A stretch of DNA of 64,000 nucleotides from an uncultured Eubacteriales bacterium (GCA_934454845.1 CAKSGV010000005.1:1-64000); one strand, 5' to 3'; positions 25,809 through 35,209 are shown, counted from the first letter of the stretch. The notes: generated from the letters alone by a model not told the origin. Program-made: numbers and translations.

Positions 25809-27068
25809 ATGTCTTTTTTCAAATTTTCAGAAGAAATAAAAGCTCTCGATCTAAAAGCCCTCGAAATTACCAAAGAAAGCTTTAAAAAAATCGAAGAAAT
25901 ATCCGAATATAATTCACAAAAGGTACTCAAAGCTTTTACCGATAACTGCGTGAGTGAGCCCGATCTCGGGATCAGCACGGGTTACGGTTACGGCGATCAG
26001 GGCAGAGATAAGCTTGATAAAATTTTAAGCGCTTGCTTCGGCACGGAAGACGCGCTCATCCGCCACAGCTTTGCCAGCGGAACGCACACTTTGAGCGTGG
26101 CTCTTTTCGGCATTTTAAGGCCGGGAGATAAGGTGCTCTGCGTTACAGGCAGACCTTACGATACCATAATCGGAGTTTTCGGGATCGACGAAAGGACCGA
26201 CGGCTCGCTTGCCGATTTCGGCATAGGATATTCTCAGGTAGACTTAAAAAACGGCAGACCGGATATCGAGGCTATAAAAAGGGCTTTAAAGTCCGATGAA
26301 TATAAAATGGTCTATATTCAAAGATCTCGCGGATATTCTTTAAGACCGAGCCTCAGCATTGCGGATATCAAAGAGATATGCGATGCCGTAAGATCGATAA
26401 AAAAAGATACCGTGATAATGGTGGATAACTGCTACGGTGAATTTGTGGAAAAAGAAGAGCCATGCTCTGCCGGTGCAGACCTCTTTGCGGGCTCGCTTAT
26501 TAAAAACGTGGGCGGAGGAATTGCAAGGAGCGGCGGATATATCGCCGGAAAAGCAAAATATATCGAAATGTGCGCCGCAAGAATGACCTGTGCGGGAGTA
26601 GGGAGAGAAGTCGGAGCGAGCCTCGGCAATAACAGGGAACTTTATATGGGGCTTTTTGCGGCTCCCCACACTGTGGGCGAGGCGCTTAAAACCGCTGTGT
26701 ATGCCTCGGCGGTGTTTGAAGAGCTTGGATTTGAAGTGTCTCCCGAAAGCCTTGAAGAAAGGCACGATATTATTCAGAGTATCACGCTTAAAAGCAGAGA
26801 GCTTTTGATAGATTTCTGCCGCGGAATTCAAAAAGGATCGCCTATCGATTCATTTGCGGTGCCCGAGCCTGCACCTATGCCCGGATATACAGACGAGGTA
26901 ATAATGGCGGCAGGCGCATTCACACTCGGCGCCTCTATCGAGCTTTCGGCCGACGGGCCCTTAAGAGAGCCGTATGCCGTGTGGCTGCAGGGAGGGCTTA
27001 ACTTCCATACAGCAAAGATCGGAATTTTATATGCGGCAGAAAATGTTTTAAACTCCAAAGGAGAATAA
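25809..27068 (+). CDS. PLP-dependent enzyme, methionine gamma-lyase / aluminium-resistance (Alr) family, 419 aa
   Basis: A fold-type I PLP enzyme of the family annotated as 'aluminum resistance protein' or methionine gamma-lyase-like in Firmicutes. Features are RHSFASGTHTLSVALFGIL (cofactor phosphate region), MVDNCYGEF (Asp to pyridine nitrogen) and GSLIKNVGGGIARSGGYI containing the likely Schiff-base lysine. The length is normal. It is probably cytoplasmic C-S lyase chemistry, but the true substrate is unknown for most members. It begins 21 bp after the GNAT-like gene; the ribosome-binding site AAAGGTG is rather distant. Confidence 0.88.
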   Translation: MSFFKFSEEIKALDLKALEITKESFKKIEEISEYNSQKVLKAFTDNCVSEPDLGISTGYGYGDQGRDKLDKILSACFGTEDALIRHSFASGTHTLSVALFGILRPGDKVLCVTGRPYDTIIGVFGIDERTDGSLADFGIGYSQVDLKNGRPDIEAIKRALKSDEYKMVYIQRSRGYSLRPSLSIADIKEICDAVRSIKKDTVIMVDNCYGEFVEKEEPCSAGADLFAGSLIKNVGGGIARSGGYIAGKAKYIEMCAARMTCAGVGREVGASLGNNRELYMGLFAAPHTVGEALKTAVYASAVFEELGFEVSPESLEERHDIIQSITLKSRELLIDFCRGIQKGSPIDSFAVPEPAPMPGYTDEVIMAAGAFTLGASIELSADGPLREPYAVWLQGGLNFHTAKIGILYAAENVLNSKGE

Positions 27069-27073
27069 ATTAT

Positions 27074-27742
27074 ATGAATACTATTTTCCCAGGCGAGGTC
27101 TATGATGTTATACCCACTCCCACGGGTATAGTTTTTTCCTATTGTAAGGAAAAAACAAAAGAAAATATAATAATCGGATATAAGATGATCACCTTTGAAA
27201 CGGGAGTTATGGTCGATATCGCGAAAAATGTTTATCTTATGTCAAAATTCGGGAGCAATTATGCCTCCGCTTCAAATCTTTGTGCGAACTATATCACCGC
27301 AAAAACAATTTTGCTGCCGCTGAGCAAGGTATTTGTCTGCTCCGCTAAGGGCGATGCTTATATAGTCGACAACTCGGGGCAGACCGTGTGGAACGGAAGA
27401 TTCACTTATAAGGACACCGCCCCGTCGGACATAGCGGTGTTTGAAGATTCGTTTGTAGCGGCGTTTAAAAAGTATAACGCTCTTATAAAATTCAATATGA
27501 ATACTTTCCGCGAGGAATTGAGAATAGGCGGTCAGGTTTCGCCGTTTAACAGACCGAACAGTATATTTATAGAAAATTCTTCTGCTTTTGTCGCGTCTAC
27601 GGGCGATAAAAGGATAATAAAAATAGACCTTAAAAATTTCGAAAATGAAATTTATCTTAGAACAAAAGAGCCCGTTTATTCCTATACAAAGGTTAAAGAT
27701 TACGAATTTTTACTGCTTAAAACAGGTCTTTATATGCTGTAA
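27074..27742 (+). CDS. Hypothetical protein, 222 aa, beta-repeat-like
   Basis: No recognised family. The sequence is beta-rich with repeating units that look like incomplete propeller blades (VFVCSAKGDAYIVDNSGQTV, DSFVAAFKKYNALIKFN, SSAFVASTGDKRIIKIDL). It has no signal peptide or membrane helix, so it is cytoplasmic. It starts 6 bp after the PLP enzyme and ends 20 bp before the Crh-like gene, within the same run. A sensing or scaffold role is only a guess. Confidence 0.75.
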   Translation: MNTIFPGEVYDVIPTPTGIVFSYCKEKTKENIIIGYKMITFETGVMVDIAKNVYLMSKFGSNYASASNLCANYITAKTILLPLSKVFVCSAKGDAYIVDNSGQTVWNGRFTYKDTAPSDIAVFEDSFVAAFKKYNALIKFNMNTFREELRIGGQVSPFNRPNSIFIENSSAFVASTGDKRIIKIDLKNFENEIYLRTKEPVYSYTKVKDYEFLLLKTGLYML

Positions 27743-27761
27743 AACAAAAAGGAGCAAAAAA

Positions 27762-28010
27762 ATGTTTGAAAGAATGCTGTATTTAAAAAGCTTTGACGAG
27801 GTCAAAAAATTCTCGGCTTTCGCCGCGGAAAAGGATTATGATATCGAGCTTGTTTCGGGCAAGTATGTTATAAACGCAAAATCAATAATGGGCATTTTCA
27901 GTCTTGACCTTACAAAGCCCGTTAAAATGGTCGCTCACTGCGATAAGGCGGCTGAGCTTACCCGTCAGACCGAAGAATTTGCTTACGAAAAAAAGGAAAA
28001 AATCAGATAA
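27762..28010 (+). CDS. HPr-family (Crh-like) protein, 82 aa
   Basis: Matches the HPr fold in its second half: IELVSGKYVINAKSIMGIFSL aligns with the HPr region around regulatory Ser46 (here Ser41 in KSIMG). The N-terminal phosphocarrier site, normally GLHARPA with His15, is absent and replaced by KSFDEVKKF. So it cannot act as a PTS phosphocarrier but could be phosphorylated by HPr kinase, as Crh is. AAGGAG lies 8 bases upstream. Its stop overlaps the helicase start (TAATG). Confidence 0.8.
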   Translation: MFERMLYLKSFDEVKKFSAFAAEKDYDIELVSGKYVINAKSIMGIFSLDLTKPVKMVAHCDKAAELTRQTEEFAYEKKEKIR

Positions 28011-30412
28011 TGGATTATATCGCACTTCGAAAAAAAATAATCGAAAAAGAATTCGGCGGAATGAACGACAGGCAGTTTGAGGCTGTGACAACGGTATCCG
28101 GTCCGCTTTTGGTTTTAGCGGGCGCCGGCAGCGGGAAAACGACCGTGCTTGTAAACCGCATAGCATACCTTGTTAAATACGGAAATGCTTATTTAAGCAA
28201 AAAAATTCAGGAACACACCGAAGACGATTTAAACGAGGCCTGCGCCTATATAGAAGATAAGCTTGATTTTATCGATAACCCCGCATTTAAAGTTGACGCT
28301 CCGAGGCCTTATGAGATTTTAGCCATAACCTTTACAAATAAAGCAGCCGACGAATTAAAAGAGCGCATAAGCGCTAAACTCGGAATTGAAAATTCGGGAG
28401 TATGGGCAGGCACTTTCCATAGAATCTGCGGTCAGATATTAAGATACAATGCCGAAAGAATAGGCTATAATTCGCATTTTACTATCTATGATTCCGACGA
28501 TCAGAAAGCCGCTATGAAAACAATACTCAAAAAAGGCGAGATCGATGAAAAGCTGATACCGATAAAAAGTGCTCTTTCCTTTATTTCGCACTGCAAGGAT
28601 TCTTTAATCTCTGCCGACGAGGCTTTAAGCGAGGCAGGTAACGATCCGCGAAAAAAAATACTCTGCGAGCTTTATAAAGAATATCAAAAACAGCTTAAAT
28701 CCTCAAACGCAATGGATTTTGACGATATGATAGTAAATACCGTTAATCTATTTGAGAATTCTCCCGATATTCTCGATTTTTATGCGGGAAGATTTAAGTA
28801 TGTAATGGTAGACGAATATCAGGATACCAACTTTGCGCAGTACAGACTTATAAGCCTTATTTCTTCCAAACATAAAAACCTCTGCGTTGTCGGCGATGAT
28901 GACCAGAGCATTTATAGGTTCAGAGGAGCGACCATTGAAAACATCCTCAATTTTGAGGACGAATTCGATAATGCAAAAACCATTCGCTTAGAGCAGAATT
29001 ACCGCTCCACCTCAAACATATTAGACGCCGCAAACGAGGTGATCTCCCACAACCGTGCGAGAAAAGGCAAAAATCTCTGGACCGATTCAGGGAGCGGCGA
29101 GAAGATAACCGTGCGCACCTGCTTTGACGACAGAAGCGAAGCGGAGTATGTGACAGACGAAATACTTAAAAATGTGAAAAACGGCGACCTCTTTTCCGAA
29201 AACGCCGTGCTTTACAGAATGAACGCGCAGTCCGCTTCTATTGAACAGAGATTTATAAGGTCCGGAATTGCGTATACTATAATCGGCTCAAGGAAATTCT
29301 TTGAAAGAAAAGAAATAAAGGATATTTTAGCCTATCTTGCCGTGATAAACAATCATAATGACGCGGTAAGGCTTAAAAGAATTATAAATGTGCCTAAGCG
29401 CGGAATAGGATTGACGACGATAAATTCAGCCGCCGAAATTTCTGATAGCACAAATATTTCTCTTTTTGAAGTTTTTAAAAATTCGCACGAGTTCGCAAAA
29501 ATTTCACGCGCTTCGCAAAAGCTCTCGGAATTCTGCGAGATGATAGATAATTTCACAGCCGACGCCGAAAATTTAACCGTTGCGGAGCTTACGATAAAGG
29601 TTATCGAGCAAACGGGTTACAGGGACTCTCTTTTATCCGATCCCGACGATCATTCTTCCGACAGAATTCAGAACTTAGAGGAACTTGTAAATACCATCAG
29701 GCAGTTTGACGAGGAGCACCCGGGAGCCTCGCTTTCTGATTATCTCGAAGATATCGCGCTTCTTACGGATACCGATAATATGGAGCCCGACTCAAACAAG
29801 GTGGTTTTAATGACCGTTCATTCCGCAAAGGGACTTGAATTTAAAAATGTGTTTCTTATAGGAATGGAAGAGGGAATTTTCCCGGGAAATATGTCAATTT
29901 TAGGCGGAGAGGCTGAAATTGAAGAAGAAAGGCGCTTAGCATACGTTGCGATAACAAGAGCCAAGAAAAAACTTGTTATCACCCACACCGTGCAAAGATA
30001 TATGTATGCCTCCACGCAAAGAAACCTCCCCTCAAGATTTTTAGACGAAATTCCCGATCTTCTCTGCGAAAAATCAGCCGAAGAAAGAAGCTTCTTTAAT
30101 TCCTATTCCGCTGGCGGCGGATATTCGGTGCAAAGAAGTTCCTCCGCTTTCGGCAATCCCGACGCGGGCTTTGCCGGCGGCTACAAATCAAAAACTTCTT
30201 TAAAAAATTCACTTTCGAAAACGCAGGCGCCCGCAAATAAAAACCCCGTCGACTGCTATAAGGTCGGGCAGACAGTCGAGCATTCCGCTTTCGGAACAGG
30301 CATTATCTCCGCTATAGTCCCCACCGCGACAGACGCTATGCTTACTATCGAGTTTGAAAAGGTGGGTACTAAAAAAATTATGGCGGGTTATGCAAAATTA
30401 AAAATTCTTTAA
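28010..30412 (+). CDS. pcrA: ATP-dependent DNA helicase PcrA/UvrD, 800 aa
   Basis: A superfamily 1A 3'-5' helicase for DNA repair and removal of blocked replication or transcription complexes. Walker A AGAGSGKT lies at 37-44, followed by the Q-motif-like NDRQFEAV, motif II VDEYQDTN, motif III GDDDQSIYRFRGA, motif IV RLEQNYRST, motif V VHSAKGLEF and motif VI AYVAITRAKKKL. An insert of about 45 residues lies between motif I and ITFTNKAA. The C-terminus (HSAFGTGIISAI to the end) is the Tudor-like RNA-polymerase-binding tail typical of PcrA. The start overlaps the Crh-like stop by one base. Confidence 0.96.
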   Translation: MDYIALRKKIIEKEFGGMNDRQFEAVTTVSGPLLVLAGAGSGKTTVLVNRIAYLVKYGNAYLSKKIQEHTEDDLNEACAYIEDKLDFIDNPAFKVDAPRPYEILAITFTNKAADELKERISAKLGIENSGVWAGTFHRICGQILRYNAERIGYNSHFTIYDSDDQKAAMKTILKKGEIDEKLIPIKSALSFISHCKDSLISADEALSEAGNDPRKKILCELYKEYQKQLKSSNAMDFDDMIVNTVNLFENSPDILDFYAGRFKYVMVDEYQDTNFAQYRLISLISSKHKNLCVVGDDDQSIYRFRGATIENILNFEDEFDNAKTIRLEQNYRSTSNILDAANEVISHNRARKGKNLWTDSGSGEKITVRTCFDDRSEAEYVTDEILKNVKNGDLFSENAVLYRMNAQSASIEQRFIRSGIAYTIIGSRKFFERKEIKDILAYLAVINNHNDAVRLKRIINVPKRGIGLTTINSAAEISDSTNISLFEVFKNSHEFAKISRASQKLSEFCEMIDNFTADAENLTVAELTIKVIEQTGYRDSLLSDPDDHSSDRIQNLEELVNTIRQFDEEHPGASLSDYLEDIALLTDTDNMEPDSNKVVLMTVHSAKGLEFKNVFLIGMEEGIFPGNMSILGGEAEIEEERRLAYVAITRAKKKLVITHTVQRYMYASTQRNLPSRFLDEIPDLLCEKSAEERSFFNSYSAGGGYSVQRSSSAFGNPDAGFAGGYKSKTSLKNSLSKTQAPANKNPVDCYKVGQTVEHSAFGTGIISAIVPTATDAMLTIEFEKVGTKKIMAGYAKLKIL

Positions 30413-30473
30413 TTCTTTTTTAACAATATTTTCGTATAATATTTTTAATGATAAATTTGAAAGGAGCAATCTT

Positions 30474-31271
30474 ATGGCCTCAAGCGCTTCGGTAAGATCA
30501 AATGCGCGGCTCGCTTTAAATGGCAGATATTTAAAATGCACCGCGGCATCTCTCTCCTTAGTCTTCACGCAGATAATAATTCTTATGATCTGCAGTGCGG
30601 TTTCGGTTATGGGAAACAGTGTTGCCGTGTGGATAGTAAGGCTTTTATTTCACCTGTTTTTATCATTTCCGCTTTTCCTCGGCACCGTGAGATATTTTAA
30701 AAGGCTGATTTTCGGAATTGAAGACGCGGTCATAGATGTTTTTTACTATTTTTCCGAAATAAAGCTCTATAAAAAAGCTCTTAAATTCACTTTTTCATTT
30801 TTTGTAAACCTTGCCTTAAAGGCGCTTATTAGCTTTTTGCCCGCAATAATAGTGAGAATTCTCACCAGATCCTATTTCTATGAATTTTTTGATCTTAAAG
30901 TGCCGCAGATCGCGGCAAATCTCTGGGCGGCAGGAAATATATTCGTGTTTATAGGCTCGGTTTGTTTCCTTATTTTGGCATTAAAGCTTTATCTTGCGCC
31001 GTTTTTATTCGTTGCGGATGAAAATATGTGCCCTGGAGAATGTATAACAGTTTCTGTAATCATTTCAAGAATATCATTTTCATCATTTGTTTTTCTACTA
31101 TTTAGTTTATCGTTTTATATAATCATTTCGCTGTTTTTTGTTCCGCTCGTTTTCACCGCGCCGTTTTTCTTTGCTTGCTATGCGGTTCATTCAAGATACG
31201 CGATCTCACAGTATAACGGGCATATAGACGCGGATATTCATAACTGTCACTGTTATGAAGCAAATATATAA
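30474..31271 (+). CDS. Multi-pass membrane protein, 265 aa
   Basis: About five or six hydrophobic segments (for example SLVFTQIIILMICSAVSVMG, LFHLFLSFPLFLGTVRYF, FSFFVNLALKALISFLPAII, then two near the C-terminus). The N-terminus (SASVRSNARLALNGRYLKC) resembles the start of DUF975-type membrane proteins, but this is weak. AAGGAG lies 8 bases upstream of the ATG, and a TATAAT at 30,435-30,440 could be a -10 box without a clear -35. It overlaps or abuts the DUF5412 gene. Confidence 0.7.
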   Translation: MASSASVRSNARLALNGRYLKCTAASLSLVFTQIIILMICSAVSVMGNSVAVWIVRLLFHLFLSFPLFLGTVRYFKRLIFGIEDAVIDVFYYFSEIKLYKKALKFTFSFFVNLALKALISFLPAIIVRILTRSYFYEFFDLKVPQIAANLWAAGNIFVFIGSVCFLILALKLYLAPFLFVADENMCPGECITVSVIISRISFSSFVFLLFSLSFYIIISLFFVPLVFTAPFFFACYAVHSRYAISQYNGHIDADIHNCHCYEANI

Positions 31272-31293
31272 AAAAGCTTGCGGGAGAGAAAAA

Positions 31294-31734
31294 ATGGCAG
31301 GAAAAATAATCACTAAAATTTTATATGTTCTCACGGCAGTAATTACAATATTTAATCTTATCGCAGGGGTAAAGGAAAGCCTTTTCTTTGATATAGACAG
31401 ACTCCCCGAGGGAAAACTCGTAAGCTCAAGCGTTTCGCCGGATGAAAAGAGAATTCTTAATATCTATTCGGTAAGCAATTCGGTCGGCAGCGCTGTAAGA
31501 GGCGAAATTGTTTATAAAAACGAGAAAAAGAATATCTTTTGGCAGACCGGCATTACCACTGCCGACTCTTATTGGATCAATGATAAGGGAGTCAGTATCA
31601 ACGGCGTAGGACTCAATGTGGTAAACGAGGATACCTATGATTCCAGAAGAGGAACTTCTCTCTTCCAGGAGGGCAACCTCGGAGGCGAGGCGGCTCCCGA
31701 AAATATTGCGGGGTTAAACAAGCAGAATGGTTAA
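31294..31734 (+). CDS. DUF5412 family membrane-anchored protein, 146 aa
   Basis: One N-terminal transmembrane segment (KILYVLTAVITIFNLIAGV), then an external domain with the DUF5412 pattern FFDIDRLPEGKLVSS, SPDEKRILNIY, VRGEIVYKN, NIFWQ and INDKGVSINGVGLNV. The frame is open from 31,255, but the ATG at 31,294 has GGGAG 7 bases upstream and gives the expected N-terminus. Function unknown. Its stop overlaps the next gene by 8 bases. Confidence 0.8.
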   Translation: MAGKIITKILYVLTAVITIFNLIAGVKESLFFDIDRLPEGKLVSSSVSPDEKRILNIYSVSNSVGSAVRGEIVYKNEKKNIFWQTGITTADSYWINDKGVSINGVGLNVVNEDTYDSRRGTSLFQEGNLGGEAAPENIAGLNKQNG

Positions 31735-33070
31735 AAATGAAATAATAAACCTTAAAATTTCGGCTTATTCCTCTTCGGGCGACGGTATCGGCAGAACTGA
31801 CGACGGCTTTGCCGTGTTTGTCCCGAAAGTCGCTTTAGGCGATGAGATAACGGCTAAAATTCTTAAGGTTAAAAAAAACTATGCTTTCGCAAAATGCGAA
31901 AGCATAATAAATGCAGGCCCCGACAGGGAAGAAAACGACTGCGAATTTTTCTCAAAATGCGGCGGCTGCAAGCTTAGGCATATAAGCTATGAAGCAGAGC
32001 TAAATCTAAAAGAGGAAACTGTGCGGTCAAATCTTAAAAAGATAGCTAAAATCGATATGCCCCCTGAAAAAATAACCGCTTTAAATCCTTTAAGATACAG
32101 AAATAAAGCTGTATATCCTATAGACAGCTCAGGGAAAACGGGTCTTTATGCCCCGAATTCCCATAGAGTTATTCCGATTTCAGACTGCAAAATAGAAAAT
32201 GAGCAGAATTTTAAAATTTGCAAAGCTTTTGAAAATTGGATAAGCGATTTTCAAGTCCCCGTGTTTGATGAAACTTCGGGCAAAGGAATTATAAGGCGGC
32301 TTTGCATAAGGCACGCAAATGCCACAAACGAAATAATGGTGGGAATAGTTGCCGCAAAGGAAAATTTTGCGGGAATTGATAATCTTCCCCTTTATCTTAA
32401 AAATTCAGATCTTAATATCAAGACCGTGGTATTAAACATAAATAAAAAACTTGACAATGTTATCTTTTCGGATAAGACTGTTATACTTTCGGGCGACGGT
32501 TACATAACCGATATTCTCTGCGGAGTAAAACTAAGAATTTCGCTTAAAACCTTTTATCAGGTTAATTCCCCTATGGCGGAGCTTTTATATAAAAAAGCCG
32601 CCGTTTTAGGCGAAATCGAGAATAAAACCGTGCTCGATCTTTACTGCGGAGCTGGCTCTATCGGCTTATCAATGGCAAAAAAAGCAAAAAAAATAATCGG
32701 GGTGGAAATTGTCCCCGAAGCGGTTATTGACGCGAAGTTCAACGCTTTAGCTAATGGCTTTTCAAATGCCGAATTCATCTGTGCCGACGCGGCAAAAGCC
32801 GCAAAAATGCTATATGATAAAAATTTAAAGCCCGATGTTGTAATAGTCGATCCGCCGAGAAAAGGCTGTGACAGGGCGCTTATAGAAACTATCTGCAAGG
32901 ATTTTTCACCCGAAAGAATGGTATATGTTTCTTGCGACAGCGCAACTCTTGCACGAGATGCGGAGATTTTTGCGGAATATTCATATTCGCTTAAGTCTTA
33001 CGCGCCTTTTGACCTTTTCCCCCGCACCTCACATGTGGAGTGTGTGGCGCTGTTTGTGAAAGAGAAATAA
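31727..33070 (+). CDS. rlmD: 23S rRNA (uracil-C5)-methyltransferase, RlmD/RumA type, 447 aa
   Basis: A SAM-dependent m5U methylase of the TrmA/RlmC/RlmD family acting on 23S rRNA. It has an N-terminal TRAM domain (about 1-58) and an iron-sulfur site with CEFFSKCGGC (about 70-79) plus a later Cys in SDCKIENE. The SAM loop is LDLYCGAGSIGL near 300, then DPPRKGCD and the catalytic Cys in YVSCDSATLARD. The family cannot be split by eye into RlmC, RlmD or RlmCD. It is the last gene of the plus-strand run, ending at a terminator. Confidence 0.9.
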   Translation: MVKNEIINLKISAYSSSGDGIGRTDDGFAVFVPKVALGDEITAKILKVKKNYAFAKCESIINAGPDREENDCEFFSKCGGCKLRHISYEAELNLKEETVRSNLKKIAKIDMPPEKITALNPLRYRNKAVYPIDSSGKTGLYAPNSHRVIPISDCKIENEQNFKICKAFENWISDFQVPVFDETSGKGIIRRLCIRHANATNEIMVGIVAAKENFAGIDNLPLYLKNSDLNIKTVVLNINKKLDNVIFSDKTVILSGDGYITDILCGVKLRISLKTFYQVNSPMAELLYKKAAVLGEIENKTVLDLYCGAGSIGLSMAKKAKKIIGVEIVPEAVIDAKFNALANGFSNAEFICADAAKAAKMLYDKNLKPDVVIVDPPRKGCDRALIETICKDFSPERMVYVSCDSATLARDAEIFAEYSYSLKSYAPFDLFPRTSHVECVALFVKEK

Positions 33071-33088
33071 GAATTATTTCATATCAAT

Positions 33089-33117
33089 AGCTCCCTATGA
33101 TAAGGGAGCTTTTTTTA
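33089..33117 (+). terminator. Terminator between convergent rlmD and ktrA
   Basis: AGCTCCCT-ATGATA-AGGGAGCT hairpin followed by TTTTTTT on the plus strand, 18 bp after the rlmD stop. It abuts the ktrA stop and may also act on the minus strand. Confidence 0.85.
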
Positions 33118-33765
33118 TTTCAATTTTCCGAGTTTTTCGGTTTCAGCTATAACTATAAGCTTATCAAAAGATGAGATAGGCATTGAAGGATCGACGAGAG
33201 TGTTTACTTCACCGCCCTTTATCACCGCTATAACATTTATTCCGTATTTTTCTCTTAATTTAAGTTCTTTTAAACTTTTATCTTTCCATTCCTGCCTGAT
33301 ATTAAGCTCCACAACGGAAATTCCCTCCGCAAGCTCCGCCATATCGATAAATCCGGAACTTAACATATTTTTCGCAAGCCTGATACCCGATTCTTTTTCG
33401 GGAAAAACAGTTTTATCCACGCCGATCTTTTCAAGAATCTCGGCGTGTTTTTCATTTTTGCACTTTGCAATCACTGTCTTAACGCCCGAATCCTTGCAAA
33501 GCATGGCGATCATAATGCTCGCCTCGAATTTTCCCGCCATAGCTATAACAACAACATCGGCGTTTTTAATTCCCAAAGCCGCCATAACCTCCGGATCGGA
33601 AGCGTCGGCACATTTGCATATCGGTAAATAAGCCGCCGCTTCTTCAACTGCCGATTCATCTATATCCACTCCGATAACATCGGCGCCGTTTAAAGCAAGC
33701 TCTTTTGCTACGGCTTTGCCGTATCGCCCTAATCCTAAAACCGCATAAGTTTTTTTATTACTCAT
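33115..33765 (-). CDS. ktrA: Potassium uptake regulatory subunit KtrA (TrkA-type RCK protein), 216 aa
   Basis: The cytoplasmic gating ring of the Ktr potassium transporter. The RCK_N Rossmann domain shows VLGLGRYGKAVAKELA, the acidic ligand residue in GVDIDESA, CADASDPE and ADVVVIAMA; an RCK_C domain follows from about residue 135 (ELNIRQEWKDKSLKELKLR). GAGGT lies 7 bases before ATG 33,765; the longer frame is not needed. It lies directly downstream of ktrB. RCK domains of this kind bind nucleotides and, in Firmicutes, c-di-AMP. Confidence 0.93.
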   Translation of the reverse strand: MSNKKTYAVLGLGRYGKAVAKELALNGADVIGVDIDESAVEEAAAYLPICKCADASDPEVMAALGIKNADVVVIAMAGKFEASIMIAMLCKDSGVKTVIAKCKNEKHAEILEKIGVDKTVFPEKESGIRLAKNMLSSGFIDMAELAEGISVVELNIRQEWKDKSLKELKLREKYGINVIAVIKGGEVNTLVDPSMPISSFDKLIVIAETEKLGKLK

Positions 33766-33781
33766 TTTTATAACCTCACTT

Positions 33782-33842
33782 AGACAATACAATCATGATA
33801 CAACGCTTCTCATAGCGGAAAATTTGTCCGATTATATTGTCT
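33782..33842. repeat. Inverted repeat between ktrB and ktrA
   Basis: AGACAATACAATC (33,782-33,794) and GATTATATTGTCT (33,830-33,842) are complementary at 12 of 13 positions, separated by 35 bp. The distal arm overlaps the ktrB stop codon. It could fold in the mRNA or serve as a protein site. Confidence 0.6.
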
Positions 33843-35202
33843 ATCCTATATTCAATTCTTCCTCAGGATCTTTAACGGAATTCCCATTTTTCGCTTTTTT
33901 GCCGAACGCAACGGCTATAGATATCGGTCCTACTCTGCCGAAATACATTGTAAAACAAAGCACGAGTTTAGCGGCCCATTGAAGCGTAGGGGTAAGGTTG
34001 CGGCTTAGCCCCACTGTGGCCGCCGCGCTGACCGTTTCAAAAACAATATCGAGAAAATCGGCGTTACATAAAAAGCTTAGAAAAACCGTGGAAACAAAGA
34101 CCGTGGCGAACAGGAAAAAGAATACTGCCGCCGCTTTTCTCACGGCTGTTTCGGAAATTTTTCTGCCGAAAGCGCATACATCCTTTTTACCGTTTATAAC
34201 CGCTTTAGCCGCTAAGAATATGACATCTATCGTGACAGTCTTTATTCCGCCCGCCGTACCGACAGGTGAGCCTCCGATAAACATTAAAAGCAAACACACC
34301 GCAGAGGCGGCATTTGAAAGGTTTTGCTGAGGAATTGTCGCAAATCCCGCCGTTCTTGTAGTGACCGACTGAAATATACTTGCCTGAATTTTATCCCATA
34401 AAGAGAATTTTCCGATTGTAAGGTCGTTATTATATTCTGCGGTGAAAATCAAAACTGCGCCCGAAATTATGAAAAAAAGCGTTGAAATTATTACAAGCTT
34501 ACTTTGCAAAGTGAGCCTTTTAAATACTTTAAGCTTATGGTTTTTAAACTTATCTTTTATAACCCTTATGAGGTCCCACCAGACGATAAAGCCCAAGCCC
34601 CCGAAAATAATCAGCAATTCGGTTACGATGTTTATAATGGGGTTGTTATAATAATCCACAAGGCTGTTTTGTGAAATTATATCGATTCCGGCATTGCAAA
34701 AAGCGGAAACGGAATTAAAAACAGATATCCATATTCCCTTTAATCCGAACTGCGGAATAAAAACAGCCATATAGCAAAGCGCGCCTATCCCCTCGACCGT
34801 GAAAGTACCGATAACCACTTTTCTCACGAATTTTACAATTCCCGAAAAAGTGTTTAAATTAAAGGACTCCTGAATAATCAGCCTGTCCGAAAAGCCGAGC
34901 TTTTTATTAAAGCTTATTAAAAAGCCCGAAATGACCGTGATGACTCCGAGCCCGCCTATCTGAATAAGCAGGAGGATAACTATATGTCCGAAAGTGCTGT
35001 AAGTGCTGACGGTCGGCACGGTCACAAGCCCCGTAACGCAGGTGGAAGTGACGGCGGTGAAAAGCGCGTCAATATACTTTATCTTCACCCCTGCAGAGGA
35101 TACGGGCAGATATAAAAGAAGGCTACCTAAAATTATAACGCTGAAAAATCCTATAAGTACAAGCAGAGGCGGATTTATTTTTTTGACCTTTTTAAAGCTC
35201 AT
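33841..35202 (-). CDS. ktrB: Potassium-translocating subunit KtrB/TrkH, 453 aa
   Basis: An integral membrane potassium channel-like subunit (SKT family). Hydrophobic segments run throughout, with selectivity-filter-like loops DALFTAVTSTCVTGLVTV, SVSAFCNAGID, SVTTRTAGFATI and ETVSAAATVGLS: four pore repeats, the last with the usual degenerate form. Normal length for KtrB. It pairs with ktrA downstream, forming one operon. The start lies 7 bp after the stop of the exported hypothetical at 35,210, so cotranscription is likely. Confidence 0.93.
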   Translation of the reverse strand: MSFKKVKKINPPLLVLIGFFSVIILGSLLLYLPVSSAGVKIKYIDALFTAVTSTCVTGLVTVPTVSTYSTFGHIVILLLIQIGGLGVITVISGFLISFNKKLGFSDRLIIQESFNLNTFSGIVKFVRKVVIGTFTVEGIGALCYMAVFIPQFGLKGIWISVFNSVSAFCNAGIDIISQNSLVDYYNNPIINIVTELLIIFGGLGFIVWWDLIRVIKDKFKNHKLKVFKRLTLQSKLVIISTLFFIISGAVLIFTAEYNNDLTIGKFSLWDKIQASIFQSVTTRTAGFATIPQQNLSNAASAVCLLLMFIGGSPVGTAGGIKTVTIDVIFLAAKAVINGKKDVCAFGRKISETAVRKAAAVFFFLFATVFVSTVFLSFLCNADFLDIVFETVSAAATVGLSRNLTPTLQWAAKLVLCFTMYFGRVGPISIAVAFGKKAKNGNSVKDPEEELNIG

Positions 35203-35209
35203 TTTTACT

